Assembly (NCBI GenBank): GCA_007132225.1
Contig: SLPB01000069.1
Location: forward strand, 1-40,528
DNA length: 40,528 bases
DNA from: Bacteroidales bacterium
Lineage (GTDB): Bacteria; Bacteroidota; Bacteroidia; Bacteroidales; PUMT01
Direction: 5' to 3'
Shown: positions 16,901-24,130 of the stretch, one piece after another
Numbering within the stretch: the stretch's first letter is position 1
Layout: every line of letters starts with the position of its first letter
Notes under the pieces: generated by a model
What the model was told of the DNA's origin: nothing
Databases searched by the model: none
Seen by the model: the letters and a program-made list of their open reading frames with translations, nothing else
Program-made: the position numbers and the translations under genes

Positions 16901-17200
16901 GATCTGGGAATAGGCAAAAATGATATTAAGATTGATGGTAACGGGGTGGTCGTTCGCATTCACAGCCTTGGTGAGGCTGATGTTCCGGAAACAACTGCTG
17001 AGCTCAGGGATTCTGAGGGAAATATTGTTGTCACCAAAAAAATTCCTTCACTGGAAGCTCCCCTGGACCTTGTTCCCAGTTGGACAGAGATAAGAATGGA
17101 GGTGCCCGAAGGCACTGACATAAGCAGGGGGAGTGTAATCATAGATCCCCATCAAATGATCCCGCAAATATCCAGGACAAATACAATTGTAAAATGGTAA
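13991..17200 (+). CDS. Large LamG-domain lipoprotein, function unknown
   Basis: 1069 residues from the chosen ATG, which begins a good signal peptide (MGKSFKKIY, hydrophobic core, LIIISC); Cys23 fits a lipobox, though cleavage after GWS is an alternative. A LamG/concanavalin-like domain spans about residues 50-275, with the hallmarks GTLSFFWRSH, WLNIDYNG, DEWVHLAISWDETEGIHFYING and VADLRIYDRMLSDEN. The central 600 residues are not recognised; they hold beta-rich parts and a helical part around HDPGNWLAKTYWYY. The C-terminal 85 residues look like a CARDB-type beta-sandwich (ADVPETTAELRDSEGNIVV onwards). It is likely exposed on the outer membrane or in the periplasm and binds carbohydrate; enzyme activity is not evident. 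The OFA transporter follows after 30 bases and is probably co-transcribed. Confidence 0.8.
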   Translation: MGKSFKKIYSFTGLLVTLIIISCSSGWSQQSPEPPAGIMAGQPAGPGGADERGLLFRLSGRYGFNANYAAGGQTLPNYLRNVQITEDGPYWHAVEADDFPLLSYWAPGNIYAQRGTLSFFWRSHHPAGSKRFPVFHAGFSDNSGEDRVWLNIDYNGSGFDVYLADAGLSPALLSHYMDEPPGPDEWVHLAISWDETEGIHFYINGILVGKKFIPGLIYDTGLDQFGPYSGITNPYHLQNRYGSGRGGDVADLRIYDRMLSDENVFTLARGERIFGLSDFRRNLINRRWRDAWWKRHGWNLPNEAPPVLASSGTSVRKVEINNATDTGRWYWKATDGIRETTWPGPCNMLELPGRYDHFAMPDGYCYSWSGQAIPFNVQGTESWNHIEIWGKARGQLTHENEHPFHHTFDERDNNQVKSYHRLEEAKKGGVIRFDNTVSAGSIGSFMVYDVKEGIAPADRHKETFTLVPAPVSGSLGLRAMDEVAGFIYGRYPADERTMMTGVAEDETPPEETVIYNPYAMPVIHIIIPYSDLQDKGLDGIEIELPEMNVKPTHKEVFPLNLRIKDPLWQMRDLADFSFSIEPGKKYRLWIDTRDRILPRGRALYLTLAGAGQDLTPEILKGAKVSLVYKSKDEALAEHIKDRFNQVRDLHAHNVEKNIHSPRVNRYNRFYADLQDILIHDPGNWLAKTYWYYISGDKSDRPEYEINKAPEGIPGWAHLQVEYLRHLERVVMYNINDWQGGNIDFSGRPADNTSPFKQKKLPLLNRISTIKTDEPHTFIRDVKVISNPRPIEHSMPARFNPDELITFYTEEIKELGVHEYINTKGGILTDHILLGQDIIQKHRSGAIPMIETENRYARNFASWEIHKPGSYESLAIFITKANENSINIVTYNLEKGAVHASMTPGHIIPGRWRVIQGTDTNGNQEIDSHYSEKIIELKSGEKLGLTFMPRQHTIIQMELIEPHPIEYQRRADLGIGKNDIKIDGNGVVVRIHSLGEADVPETTAELRDSEGNIVVTKKIPSLEAPLDLVPSWTEIRMEVPEGTDISRGSVIIDPHQMIPQISRTNTIVKW

Positions 17201-17230
17201 AAAAACTGAACAGCTAATCTCTTATAATAA

Positions 17231-18433
17231 ATGAATTCAACACCAAAAACCGAAGGATGGATAGTTGCAATGGCAGCGCTTGCAATAAATCTAATCCTGG
17301 GTATACTTTACTCATGGAGCGTAATCCAGAAAGCACTGGTGGATGAGTGGGGGTGGACCAATACTGAAGCCTCACTCCCCTATACAGTCTGCATTGCAAC
17401 CTTTGCAGTGATGATGATATTTGCCGGAAGGGCCCAGGATAAATATGGCCCCCGGCCAATTGCCTTCCTGGGTGGAATTCTTTTCGGCACGGGACTAATT
17501 GCCTCTTCTTTCTCCCAGAATCCCACAATCATGATGATTACATTTGGGATAATAGGAGGAATGGGTATCGGTTTTGGCTATTCAGCCGTTACCCCCTGCG
17601 CAATTAAATGGTTCGCGCCTGAAAAAAAAGGAGCAATCTCAGGCATAGTTGTCTCAGGGGTAGGCCTGTCACCTGTCTATATAGCACCTCTAACCAACTC
17701 TCTGCTAAGCTCCCACAGTATACAGCAAACATTCCTTTACCTGGGCATCCTTGCCTTTCTGGGTATTACGGTGCTTTCACTTATCCTCCGTAATCCTCCC
17801 ACCGGTAAGATACCTGGCACCGGATCACAAAAGAAATCTTCACACGGGGGAAACCAATATACATGGAGGGAAATTATTACAGCCAAACCTTTCATCCTTC
17901 TCTGGACGGCATACCTGATGAGTGCAGCAGCAGGACTTATGCTGATCGGGCACCTGGCAAATATAGCCTTTATTCAGGCAAAATGGGAAGCCGGATTTAT
18001 GCTGGTGGTAATACTCTCTGTTTTCAATGCACTGGGCAGGGTTGCCGGGGGATTCCTCTCTGACCGGGCAGGGCGCACCAATGCCCTTCTTATAGTGTTC
18101 CTAGTTCAGGCGGCAAATATGTTTTTATTCTCATTTTACCACAGTATCCCTGCACTAATTGCAGGTTCTGTTATTGCCGGACTTGCCTATGGTGCTCTTT
18201 TTGCCCTTTTCCCGGCAGCAACCGCAGATTTTTTCGGGGTTAACAACCTGGGTGTTAATTATGGCATGGTTTTTACAGGCTGGGGCGTGGCAGGTATTAT
18301 AGGTCCTGTTACCGGGGGACTGGTTGCTGATATCACGGGGGCCTACAATATCTCCTATATTGTATCTGCATTAATGCTAATAGCCGGAGCGATACTGGTA
18401 AAGCAGATAAAAGCACCTCAGAAAATCAGTTAG
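17231..18433 (+). CDS. MFS transporter, OFA (oxalate/formate antiporter-like) family
   Basis: 400 residues with 12 hydrophobic segments in two halves joined by a hydrophilic loop at about 200-216. The N-terminal LILGILYSWSVIQKAL, the TM2-TM3 loop AGRAQDKYGPRP and the motif GGMGIGFGYSAVTPCAIKWF are characteristic of the OFA group within the major facilitator superfamily. The second-half loop GRVAGGFLSDRAGR repeats the MFS signature. Known OFA members exchange oxalate and formate or carry other small carboxylates (lactate, pyruvate). It lies 30 bases behind the LamG lipoprotein gene. Substrate unknown; a monocarboxylate is the best guess. Confidence 0.9.
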   Translation: MNSTPKTEGWIVAMAALAINLILGILYSWSVIQKALVDEWGWTNTEASLPYTVCIATFAVMMIFAGRAQDKYGPRPIAFLGGILFGTGLIASSFSQNPTIMMITFGIIGGMGIGFGYSAVTPCAIKWFAPEKKGAISGIVVSGVGLSPVYIAPLTNSLLSSHSIQQTFLYLGILAFLGITVLSLILRNPPTGKIPGTGSQKKSSHGGNQYTWREIITAKPFILLWTAYLMSAAAGLMLIGHLANIAFIQAKWEAGFMLVVILSVFNALGRVAGGFLSDRAGRTNALLIVFLVQAANMFLFSFYHSIPALIAGSVIAGLAYGALFALFPAATADFFGVNNLGVNYGMVFTGWGVAGIIGPVTGGLVADITGAYNISYIVSALMLIAGAILVKQIKAPQKIS

Positions 18434-18540
18434 CCAGGATCAGGGATAACTGCTCTCATCCGTATAATATACTAATTCAAATTTTCGCAGGTATAATACC
18501 CCCCGCAAAAAAGCTGCAAAGTATGGCCCGGAGAGATCGA

Positions 18541-18571
18541 TTTGATAAACACGATAAATTATTTATTTTTA
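18541..18571 (+). promoter_or_regulatory. Near-consensus promoter before CDP-alcohol transferase
   Basis: TTTG (18541-18544), a 19-base spacer and TATTTTTA (18564-18571) match the Bacteroidota promoter except for the last base of the -7 box (A instead of G). It lies about 40 bases before the ATG. Confidence 0.3.
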
Positions 18572-18612
18572 TGATTATTGCCAAAAAATTTTATTAATTA
18601 AAGATTAAATAA

Positions 18613-19206
18613 ATGCAACTGATTTACAAAGGAGAGGACATCCTTAATATTCCCAATGCAATCAGTTTCTACAGGCTGATCATGTTTCCCGTGGTTCTGG
18701 TTTTAGCCCTTACGGGGTATGAACAATTATTTGTAATTTTACTATGCATTAACCTTATATCAGACATCCTGGATGGATTTCTGGCCCGTACACTTAAACT
18801 TGTAACACGTTTTGGGGCCGCACTGGACAACCTGGCTGACATAGGCACATATATACTTGCACTCTACGGGATATTTGCCTTCAGGTGGACTGAGATTCAG
18901 CCTCACGCCTGGTTATTGTATCTTTTCCTGGCAATCTTTGCATTAAGTTATCTCGTGGCCTTTTTCAGGTTCGGGAAAATACCGGGGCTTCACCTTTATT
19001 CGGCCGTCTCAGCAGGATACCTTCAGGGGACATTCTTTTTTGTACTTTTTGTTTGGGGATTTAATTTATGGTTCTATTATATAGCCGTTGGCTGGGGTGT
19101 GATTGCCTATATTGAAAAAACAATTATCCTGTTAAAAGTCGACGATATCAAACCGGGAATAAAAGGCCTCTACTGGCTCATAAAAAAACCGGATCCCGGC
19201 TCCTGA
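18613..19206 (+). CDS. CDP-alcohol phosphatidyltransferase family protein
   Basis: 197 residues, integral membrane, about six hydrophobic segments. The complete family signature D-G-x2-A-R-x8-G-x3-D-x3-D is present: Asp54, Gly55, Ala58, Arg59, Gly68, Asp72 and Asp76 in DILDGFLARTLK and FGAALDNLADIG. These residues bind the divalent metals and CDP-linked lipid, transferring a phosphatidyl group onto an alcohol such as glycerol-3-phosphate or inositol phosphate. The acceptor cannot be told from the signature, so PgsA-like activity is only a possibility. It starts after a 180-base gap with a near-consensus promoter, so it is probably transcribed separately from the MFS gene. Confidence 0.88.
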   Translation: MQLIYKGEDILNIPNAISFYRLIMFPVVLVLALTGYEQLFVILLCINLISDILDGFLARTLKLVTRFGAALDNLADIGTYILALYGIFAFRWTEIQPHAWLLYLFLAIFALSYLVAFFRFGKIPGLHLYSAVSAGYLQGTFFFVLFVWGFNLWFYYIAVGWGVIAYIEKTIILLKVDDIKPGIKGLYWLIKKPDPGS

Positions 19207-19359
19207 TTATAATTAACCTCTACACAGAAGCTTTTCCAGGATGTGGAGGCTGCTGTGAAAATAGCAGCGAATCAATATCCGGTCCGGGGCAGCATAGATA
19301 AAGCTGCCATTTCAGCAAAACTATTCAGCTGATTAATAACAACAAATAAACTAAAAAAC

Positions 19360-20298
19360 ATGAAGGCATTGACAATAAATCAATTCGGAGGGCCGGAAGA
19401 ATTACGTATACAGGAAGTAGCCCTTCCCTCACCCGGCCCCGGGGAGGTACTTGTTCGTATACATGCGGCCGGAATTAACCCGGTGGATTACAAATTACGT
19501 AATGGCTCCATGAAGCTGATCAGCGGCAGGAAATTCCCCCGCATACTTGGTGGTGATATTGCCGGAGTAGTGGAACAGACACCGAAACAATCTTTTTACC
19601 GCCCGGGCGACAAGGTTTTCGGCATGCTTTCCATTAAAGGGGGAGGCTATGCCGAATTTGTGGCGGTAAAAGAAAAGCAGCTCTGTCCCGTTCCCGAAAA
19701 CCTGAATATGAAACAGGCTGCCGCTGTACCCCTGGCTTCCCTGACAGCTCTCCAGGCTTTAAAAAAGCAGGGCGGAATCAGGCCCGGCGACAGGATACTT
19801 ATAAACGGATCATCCGGCGGGGTTGGCTCATTTGCCGTTCAGATTGCAAAAGCAGAGGGAGCTTATGTAACAGGAGTATGCAGCGCCAGGAACATGGAAT
19901 TTGTAAAAAGCCTGGGAGCGGATCATGTAATAGATTATAATGCTGAAGACTTTACAAAAGGAAAACAGTTATACAATAAGGTATTTGATGCCGTTGCAAA
20001 GAGTTCTTTCAGCCGGTGCAGGAAAATACTGAAAAAAGGGGGAGTGTATATTTCCACTATTCCTAATAACGGAGTTTGGTTTTACCAGGTATTTAATTTC
20101 CTGAGAAGCAAGAAAGCAGGATTTATCATGGTCAGACCATCAGGAGAGGACCTTCTTATAATAGCCGATTATATAAAAAAAGAGCTTCTTTATCCTCATA
20201 TATATAAAGTTTTCCCACTTCATGATGGTCTACAGGCCCATGAGCTTATTGAAACAGAAAGGGTGAGAGGCAAGATTGTCTTATCGGTCATTTCCTGA
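19360..20298 (+). CDS. NADPH:quinone-reductase-like MDR oxidoreductase
   Basis: 312 residues. Medium-chain dehydrogenase/reductase: a GroES-like N-terminal domain with AAGINPVDYKLRNG (36-49) and GGDIAGVV, then a Rossmann domain with the nucleotide motif GSSGGVGSFAVQIAK (about 150-164). The Cys and His ligands of zinc-dependent alcohol dehydrogenases are missing, which places it with the zinc-free quinone oxidoreductase/enoyl reductase group. It probably uses NADPH to reduce quinones or conjugated enones. It is followed, after 190 bases holding two operator-like repeats, by the AOX-like gene; both could belong to an oxidative or nitrosative stress response, which is inference. Confidence 0.9.
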   Translation: MKALTINQFGGPEELRIQEVALPSPGPGEVLVRIHAAGINPVDYKLRNGSMKLISGRKFPRILGGDIAGVVEQTPKQSFYRPGDKVFGMLSIKGGGYAEFVAVKEKQLCPVPENLNMKQAAAVPLASLTALQALKKQGGIRPGDRILINGSSGGVGSFAVQIAKAEGAYVTGVCSARNMEFVKSLGADHVIDYNAEDFTKGKQLYNKVFDAVAKSSFSRCRKILKKGGVYISTIPNNGVWFYQVFNFLRSKKAGFIMVRPSGEDLLIIADYIKKELLYPHIYKVFPLHDGLQAHELIETERVRGKIVLSVIS

Positions 20299-20319
20299 AC
20301 AGGGGGCGCCGGCCCGCTT

Positions 20320-20375
20320 GCATTAAGATAATCTTTATCATGGCAAAGACCTGCAGGCATTAAGATAATCTTTAT
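20320..20375 (+). repeat. Paired 19-base operator-like repeats
   Basis: The 19-base word GCATTAAGATAATCTTTAT occurs twice without mismatch, at 20320-20338 and 20357-20375, start to start 37 bases (about 3.5 helical turns). Each contains the dyad AAGAT-A-ATCTT. The pair lies 110-170 bases before the AOX-like gene, in an AT-rich stretch that goes on with TTTATCTTT-like words. Two identical dyads upstream of one gene suggest a regulator binding site. Confidence 0.5.
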
Positions 20376-20487
20376 ATTATTTGATTATATTTTCATATTT
20401 ATCTTTATATTTATCTTTTTATTTGTCTTTCTATAAACCACACCAACTTACAGAGCCTGTTTAACAATAATAAATTTAACCCAGAAA

Positions 20488-21168
20488 ATGATAGATCTTA
20501 AAAAAGAACAAAAAGCATCCATTGCAAGAAGTCCCTTCAGATACTCTTTTGCAGCAAAATTTTTTTTCATTTCCATGGACCTGGTTACTGGGAAAAAAAC
20601 TACTCTTTCCAAAGCAAAACTGCTTGAAAAACTTGCATGTATTCCTTACCGGGCATGGGAAAACCGGCAATATAAAAGACTCACCTGTAAATACCAGGAT
20701 CAGGAGCTTGTAGGAAAAGCAAAGGAAATAATGATATGGGGAAGGGAAGCCCAGGATAATGAATACTGGCATTTATTAGTCATCAATGAAAAGATGAAAG
20801 AGGACAATATTAAAGACTCGTGGTACCTGGCCCCTATTGTCTCCTGCTTTATGACTGGCACATATGGTTTAATTTCCCGCACACTGGCATTCTTTAATAT
20901 TTCCCGGGCTTTTCTGTTTAATGCTGAATTTGAAGATCATGCCGAGCATATTTATGCTAAATTCGTAGAAGAACATCCCGAGATGGATAAGCAACCTGTG
21001 AAATCAGATCTTATTAAGAATTATGGAGATTTTCAGAACTGGGGAGATGTATTCAGGCGAATCGCACTTGATGAACGTGATCATATGAATAATAGTTTTG
21101 TTTTTGCGGGCAGGCCCGAGGCCGTTGTTCAATATGAAGGCATGCCTGAACAACCTGAAATTAAATAA
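20488..21168 (+). CDS. Alternative-oxidase-like di-iron protein
   Basis: 226 residues. All six di-iron ligands of the alternative oxidase (AOX/PTOX) family can be placed: Glu47 in LLEKLACIPY (cf. LET), Glu92 and His95 in DNEYWHLLV (cf. NERMHL), Glu149 in FEDHAEHIY (cf. LEEEA) and Glu196/His199 in DERDHMN (cf. DEAHH). Order and spacing suit a four-helix ferritin-like bundle lying on the membrane as an interfacial ubiquinol oxidase. AOX reduces oxygen to water without pumping protons and resists cyanide and nitric oxide. The family motifs are loosely kept, so a divergent AOX with another quinol or substrate is possible. It is preceded by twin operator-like repeats. Its 3' end faces the CE15 gene. 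Confidence 0.68.
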   Translation: MIDLKKEQKASIARSPFRYSFAAKFFFISMDLVTGKKTTLSKAKLLEKLACIPYRAWENRQYKRLTCKYQDQELVGKAKEIMIWGREAQDNEYWHLLVINEKMKEDNIKDSWYLAPIVSCFMTGTYGLISRTLAFFNISRAFLFNAEFEDHAEHIYAKFVEEHPEMDKQPVKSDLIKNYGDFQNWGDVFRRIALDERDHMNNSFVFAGRPEAVVQYEGMPEQPEIK

Positions 21169-21183
21169 GAACAATATAAGTCC

Positions 21184-21238
21184 GGCAAAACACTTTAGCT
21201 TTGCCTGCAACTTAAGGCCCCACTCCGGTGTTCCCGGA
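21184..21238. terminator. Small hairpins between convergent genes
   Basis: Two modest hairpins lie between the AOX-like gene and the convergent CE15 gene: GGCAAA/TTTGCC (21184-21189, 21200-21205) and TCCGG/CCGGA (21224-21228, 21234-21238). Neither has a T tract, so a termination role is suggested only by position. Confidence 0.25.
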
Positions 21239-21270
21239 CAGGATTGGCGCTTATTATAATTATTATATAG

Positions 21271-22662
21271 CTATCTCCAGAGCTGGTCTGCAAAATCCAT
21301 GAAATAGTGCCAGTCCACAGGAGTCAGGTTGTGCCCGCCTGGCCGGATATGATAGCCACGCTGATCTTTCACAAGGGGCTTATCTAGAGGCGGCATGTTA
21401 TCTGGATCAATAGGGGCATATTTCCAGAGTTCATATACAGGTGAAGCATGAGCCAGGGAGAGAAATTCACCCCGGGGATCAGCCCACAGGTCCTCATCAG
21501 CACTGGCCACATAAAGGGCACGGGGTGCAATTAGTGATAACAGCATATGCTGGTCGAAGTGAAGTTTTTCTTCCCTGTCGTTATATTTCCTGAAATTGGG
21601 TGCGAACCAGTGGGTGAACCTGTTGACGGCCTCTATGGTTTCACCAAAACAGCGTTTACTCAGTGCTGCGCCTCCGCTGCCTGAATTGTTTGATATCACC
21701 AGGGCAAACCGTTCATCTTCGGCACCGGCCCAGAGCGATGCTTTACCTCCCCTTGAGTGCCCCAGCACGGCGACTTTGGAGCAGTCCACCTTATCGTCCG
21801 TTTCAAAATAGTCCATCGCCCGGCTTGCTCCCCAGCCCCATGCTGCAAGTGCTCCACCGGCATTGGGCGCACGATCTTCGGGGGCAACATCACCTTCAAA
21901 GAGCTTTATCACGCCTTCAACAAACTTTACAGTATCATCAGGCGCCAGTTCTGAATTCTGGATAGCAGCAATACCGTAGCCACGCTGGATCACTTCCTCG
22001 GCAGGCCAGAATCCGGATAGCTCCTGTCGCATAGGATCAGTATTATCGGGGCTCCGATTATTCATCAGTAAAAATAAGGGAGCTGGCTTTTCCAGTTTAT
22101 TGGGCAAAAAAAGGATCAGTTCAAAACGGTGGTCTCTTCCCTTGTGACTACTTATAATTTCAACTATCTTCAGAGTGGCCTCTCCTTCCATAGCCAGAGA
22201 GTTCTCACTAATTAATTTAAAAGTAATTTCTTCCGGATATCCGGGTCGGTGCCCATACATATTTTCACGAAACATATCAAGAATCACAGTGCGGCGTTCC
22301 TTCCATTGCTCCTTCGAAGTAACGGCCGTGCCGGAGGAAGCTTTCAGAGGATCCGGCAATTCATAATAAGGAACTTCACTCTCCCTCCAGATAAGCCGGG
22401 GTCTTCCTTCCTCCCGGTTACTGATCACCTCCGGATTGGCTGTCCAGCCGGATTCCCAGGCATAACAATTATCAGTTACGCTCATTTGTCCCGGTTCCGA
22501 TGATAAAACAGCACCATTATTATTTTGGAAAAAATTGCGGTCACCAAAAGGATTTCCATTTAAATTCCCCCCATACAGAACTATGAAGGCTGATATTATA
22601 ATCCCTGGCCAGCATTTAATAACAAGGCGGTTACGCACTAATCCATATAATTTGTTGGTCAT
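21271..22662 (-). CDS. CE15-type glucuronoyl esterase
   Basis: 463 residues. A hydrophobic segment at about 18-32 serves as signal peptide or anchor, so the protein is exported. The alpha/beta-hydrolase part shows the nucleophile elbow VLGHSRGGKASLWAG with Ser303 and the adjacent Arg304 that forms the CE15 oxyanion site, preceded by GALAAWGWGASRAMDYFE, and the catalytic His444 in PGGHNLTPVDW. LIAPRALYVASADEDLWADPRGEF is also family-typical (split here: LIAPRALYVASADEDLW, ADPRGEF). CE15 enzymes cleave esters between glucuronic acid of xylan and lignin alcohols; bacterial members are often active on other glucuronate esters. The third catalytic residue could not be placed with confidence. It lies divergent to fbaB and has no SusCD genes nearby. 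Confidence 0.85.
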   Translation of the reverse strand: MTNKLYGLVRNRLVIKCWPGIIISAFIVLYGGNLNGNPFGDRNFFQNNNGAVLSSEPGQMSVTDNCYAWESGWTANPEVISNREEGRPRLIWRESEVPYYELPDPLKASSGTAVTSKEQWKERRTVILDMFRENMYGHRPGYPEEITFKLISENSLAMEGEATLKIVEIISSHKGRDHRFELILFLPNKLEKPAPLFLLMNNRSPDNTDPMRQELSGFWPAEEVIQRGYGIAAIQNSELAPDDTVKFVEGVIKLFEGDVAPEDRAPNAGGALAAWGWGASRAMDYFETDDKVDCSKVAVLGHSRGGKASLWAGAEDERFALVISNNSGSGGAALSKRCFGETIEAVNRFTHWFAPNFRKYNDREEKLHFDQHMLLSLIAPRALYVASADEDLWADPRGEFLSLAHASPVYELWKYAPIDPDNMPPLDKPLVKDQRGYHIRPGGHNLTPVDWHYFMDFADQLWR

Positions 22663-22990
22663 GATAATATTTATTATAAAATTTAAATATATTAAAATTA
22701 AATAACTTAATCTTTCTTTAACCTGTAAGATGTTCCATCAAATAAACAGCCAACTGGAAAAGAGTGTAAAAACTCCACAACCCAACATGCTTTCCTGTTA
22801 TCCTGATGATATTCATTTAAAATACAAAAAAAATTTATATGCCTGCATATTAACCACTTAGGCAATATGTTTATACTTTCAGCTTTTGCTTAAGCAGTTA
22901 ATATGATTAATAACCGGAGTATGGTATGAATTTCGCTTGCCATTAATTATGTCTGTACAAAAAATATGTCTAACTTAAAAATGCCAGTAT
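22663..22990. other. 328-base divergent gap between CE15 and fbaB
   Basis: AT-rich, with no TAnnTTTG box found for either gene. A word TATGTCT occurs twice (22949-22955 and 22965-22971) just before fbaB. A 43-codon ORF at 22730-22861 (plus strand, MFHQINSQLEK to ILTT) is present, but nothing supports it as a real gene. Confidence 0.5.
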
Positions 22991-24049
22991 ATGTCGATAA
23001 ATAAAATAAAGGAAATTCTTGGAGATAAAGCAGATTATCTATTAACCCATGAAAGCAAAACTATGGGAAAAGATAAACTGCATTTACCCGGCCCTGATTT
23101 CATTGAAAGAGTTGTTTCCAATTCAAACAGAAACCCCAAAGTGCTTCGCAGCTTACAGCAGCTCTTTAGTCACGGCCGACTCGCCGGCACGGGGTATCTG
23201 TCAATTTTGCCCGTAGATCAGGGTATTGAACATTCGGCAGGAGCATCCTTTGCACCCAATCCGGATTATTTTGATCCTGAAAACATTGTAAAACTTGCCA
23301 TTGAAGGAGGAGCGAATGCCGTAGCTTCTACCTTTGGTGTGCTTGCTGCAGTCTCACGTAAATATGCTCATCGCATTCCTTTTATCGTTAAACTTAACCA
23401 TAATGAATTGCTGACTTATCCCAACAAATATGACCAGATAATGTTCGGATCAGTTGAAGAGGCATGGAATCTGGGAGCTGCAGCTGTAGGTGCCACCATA
23501 TATTTCGGATCACAGGAGTCTTCCCGCCAGATCATTGAGGTTTCCGAAGCTTTCGAATTAGCACATTCGTTAGGAATGGCGACAGTTTTATGGTGCTATA
23601 CCCGCAACAGCGCCTTTAAAGTGGACGGTAAGGATTACAATGTGGCTGCGGACCTTACCTCACAGGCTAATCACCTGGGAGTGACAATACAGGCAGATAT
23701 TATCAAGCAAAAAATGCCGGAACTCAACGGCGGATACAAAGCAGTTAATTTTGGGAAAACCCACGACAAGGTATACAATGAATTAACCAGTGACCATCCT
23801 ATTGATCTGTGCCGATACCAGGTGGTAAACTGTTATATGGGACGGATGGGACTTATTAATTCGGGGGGAGCATCTTCCGGTGACTCAGATCTTGCCGATG
23901 CGGTTACCACCGCAGTTATCAATAAAAGAGCAGGAGGAACAGGTTTGATTTCAGGAAGAAAGGCATTTCAGAGACCTATGGGTGAAGGTGCAAAACTGCT
24001 TCAGGCAATTCAGGATGTTTATCTGGAAAAGGAGATCGGTCCGGCCTGA
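22991..24049 (+). CDS. fbaB: Class I fructose-bisphosphate aldolase
   Basis: 352 residues, about the length of E. coli FbaB (350). Cytoplasmic Schiff-base aldolase of the DhnA/FbaB type that interconverts fructose-1,6-bisphosphate with glyceraldehyde-3-phosphate and dihydroxyacetone phosphate. Strongly conserved blocks are [17 protein letters not shown] (about 75-91), [55 protein letters not shown] and [19 protein letters not shown]. The start ATG is the only one before the conserved N-terminus. A hairpin with a T tract follows the stop, so it is probably a single-gene unit, although the next gene begins after only 81 bases. Confidence 0.95.
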   Translation: MSINKIKEILGDKADYLLTHESKTMGKDKLHLPGPDFIERVVSNSNRNPKVLRSLQQLFSHGRLAGTGYLSILPVDQGIEHSAGASFAPNPDYFDPENIVKLAIEGGANAVASTFGVLAAVSRKYAHRIPFIVKLNHNELLTYPNKYDQIMFGSVEEAWNLGAAAVGATIYFGSQESSRQIIEVSEAFELAHSLGMATVLWCYTRNSAFKVDGKDYNVAADLTSQANHLGVTIQADIIKQKMPELNGGYKAVNFGKTHDKVYNELTSDHPIDLCRYQVVNCYMGRMGLINSGGASSGDSDLADAVTTAVINKRAGGTGLISGRKAFQRPMGEGAKLLQAIQDVYLEKEIGPA

Positions 24050-24052
24050 GAG

Positions 24053-24087
24053 GCAAATAAAGGATGTACAATCATTTGCATTTTTTT
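24053..24087 (+). terminator. Intrinsic terminator after fbaB
   Basis: GCAAAT (24053-24058) and ATTTGC (24074-24079) form a perfect six-base stem around a 15-base loop that itself can pair GAT with ATC, followed by seven T residues (24081-24087). The stem is short and the loop long, so efficiency is uncertain. Confidence 0.45.
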
Positions 24088-24130
24088 ATATTTTTCCTTA
24101 AGTTTAAGACTATAACTTAAACAAAAATTT

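Noticed and set aside
22730-22861. 43-codon ORF in the CE15-fbaB gap
   Set aside because: No ribosome site, promoter or recognisable sequence feature supports it; such ORFs arise by chance in this length.
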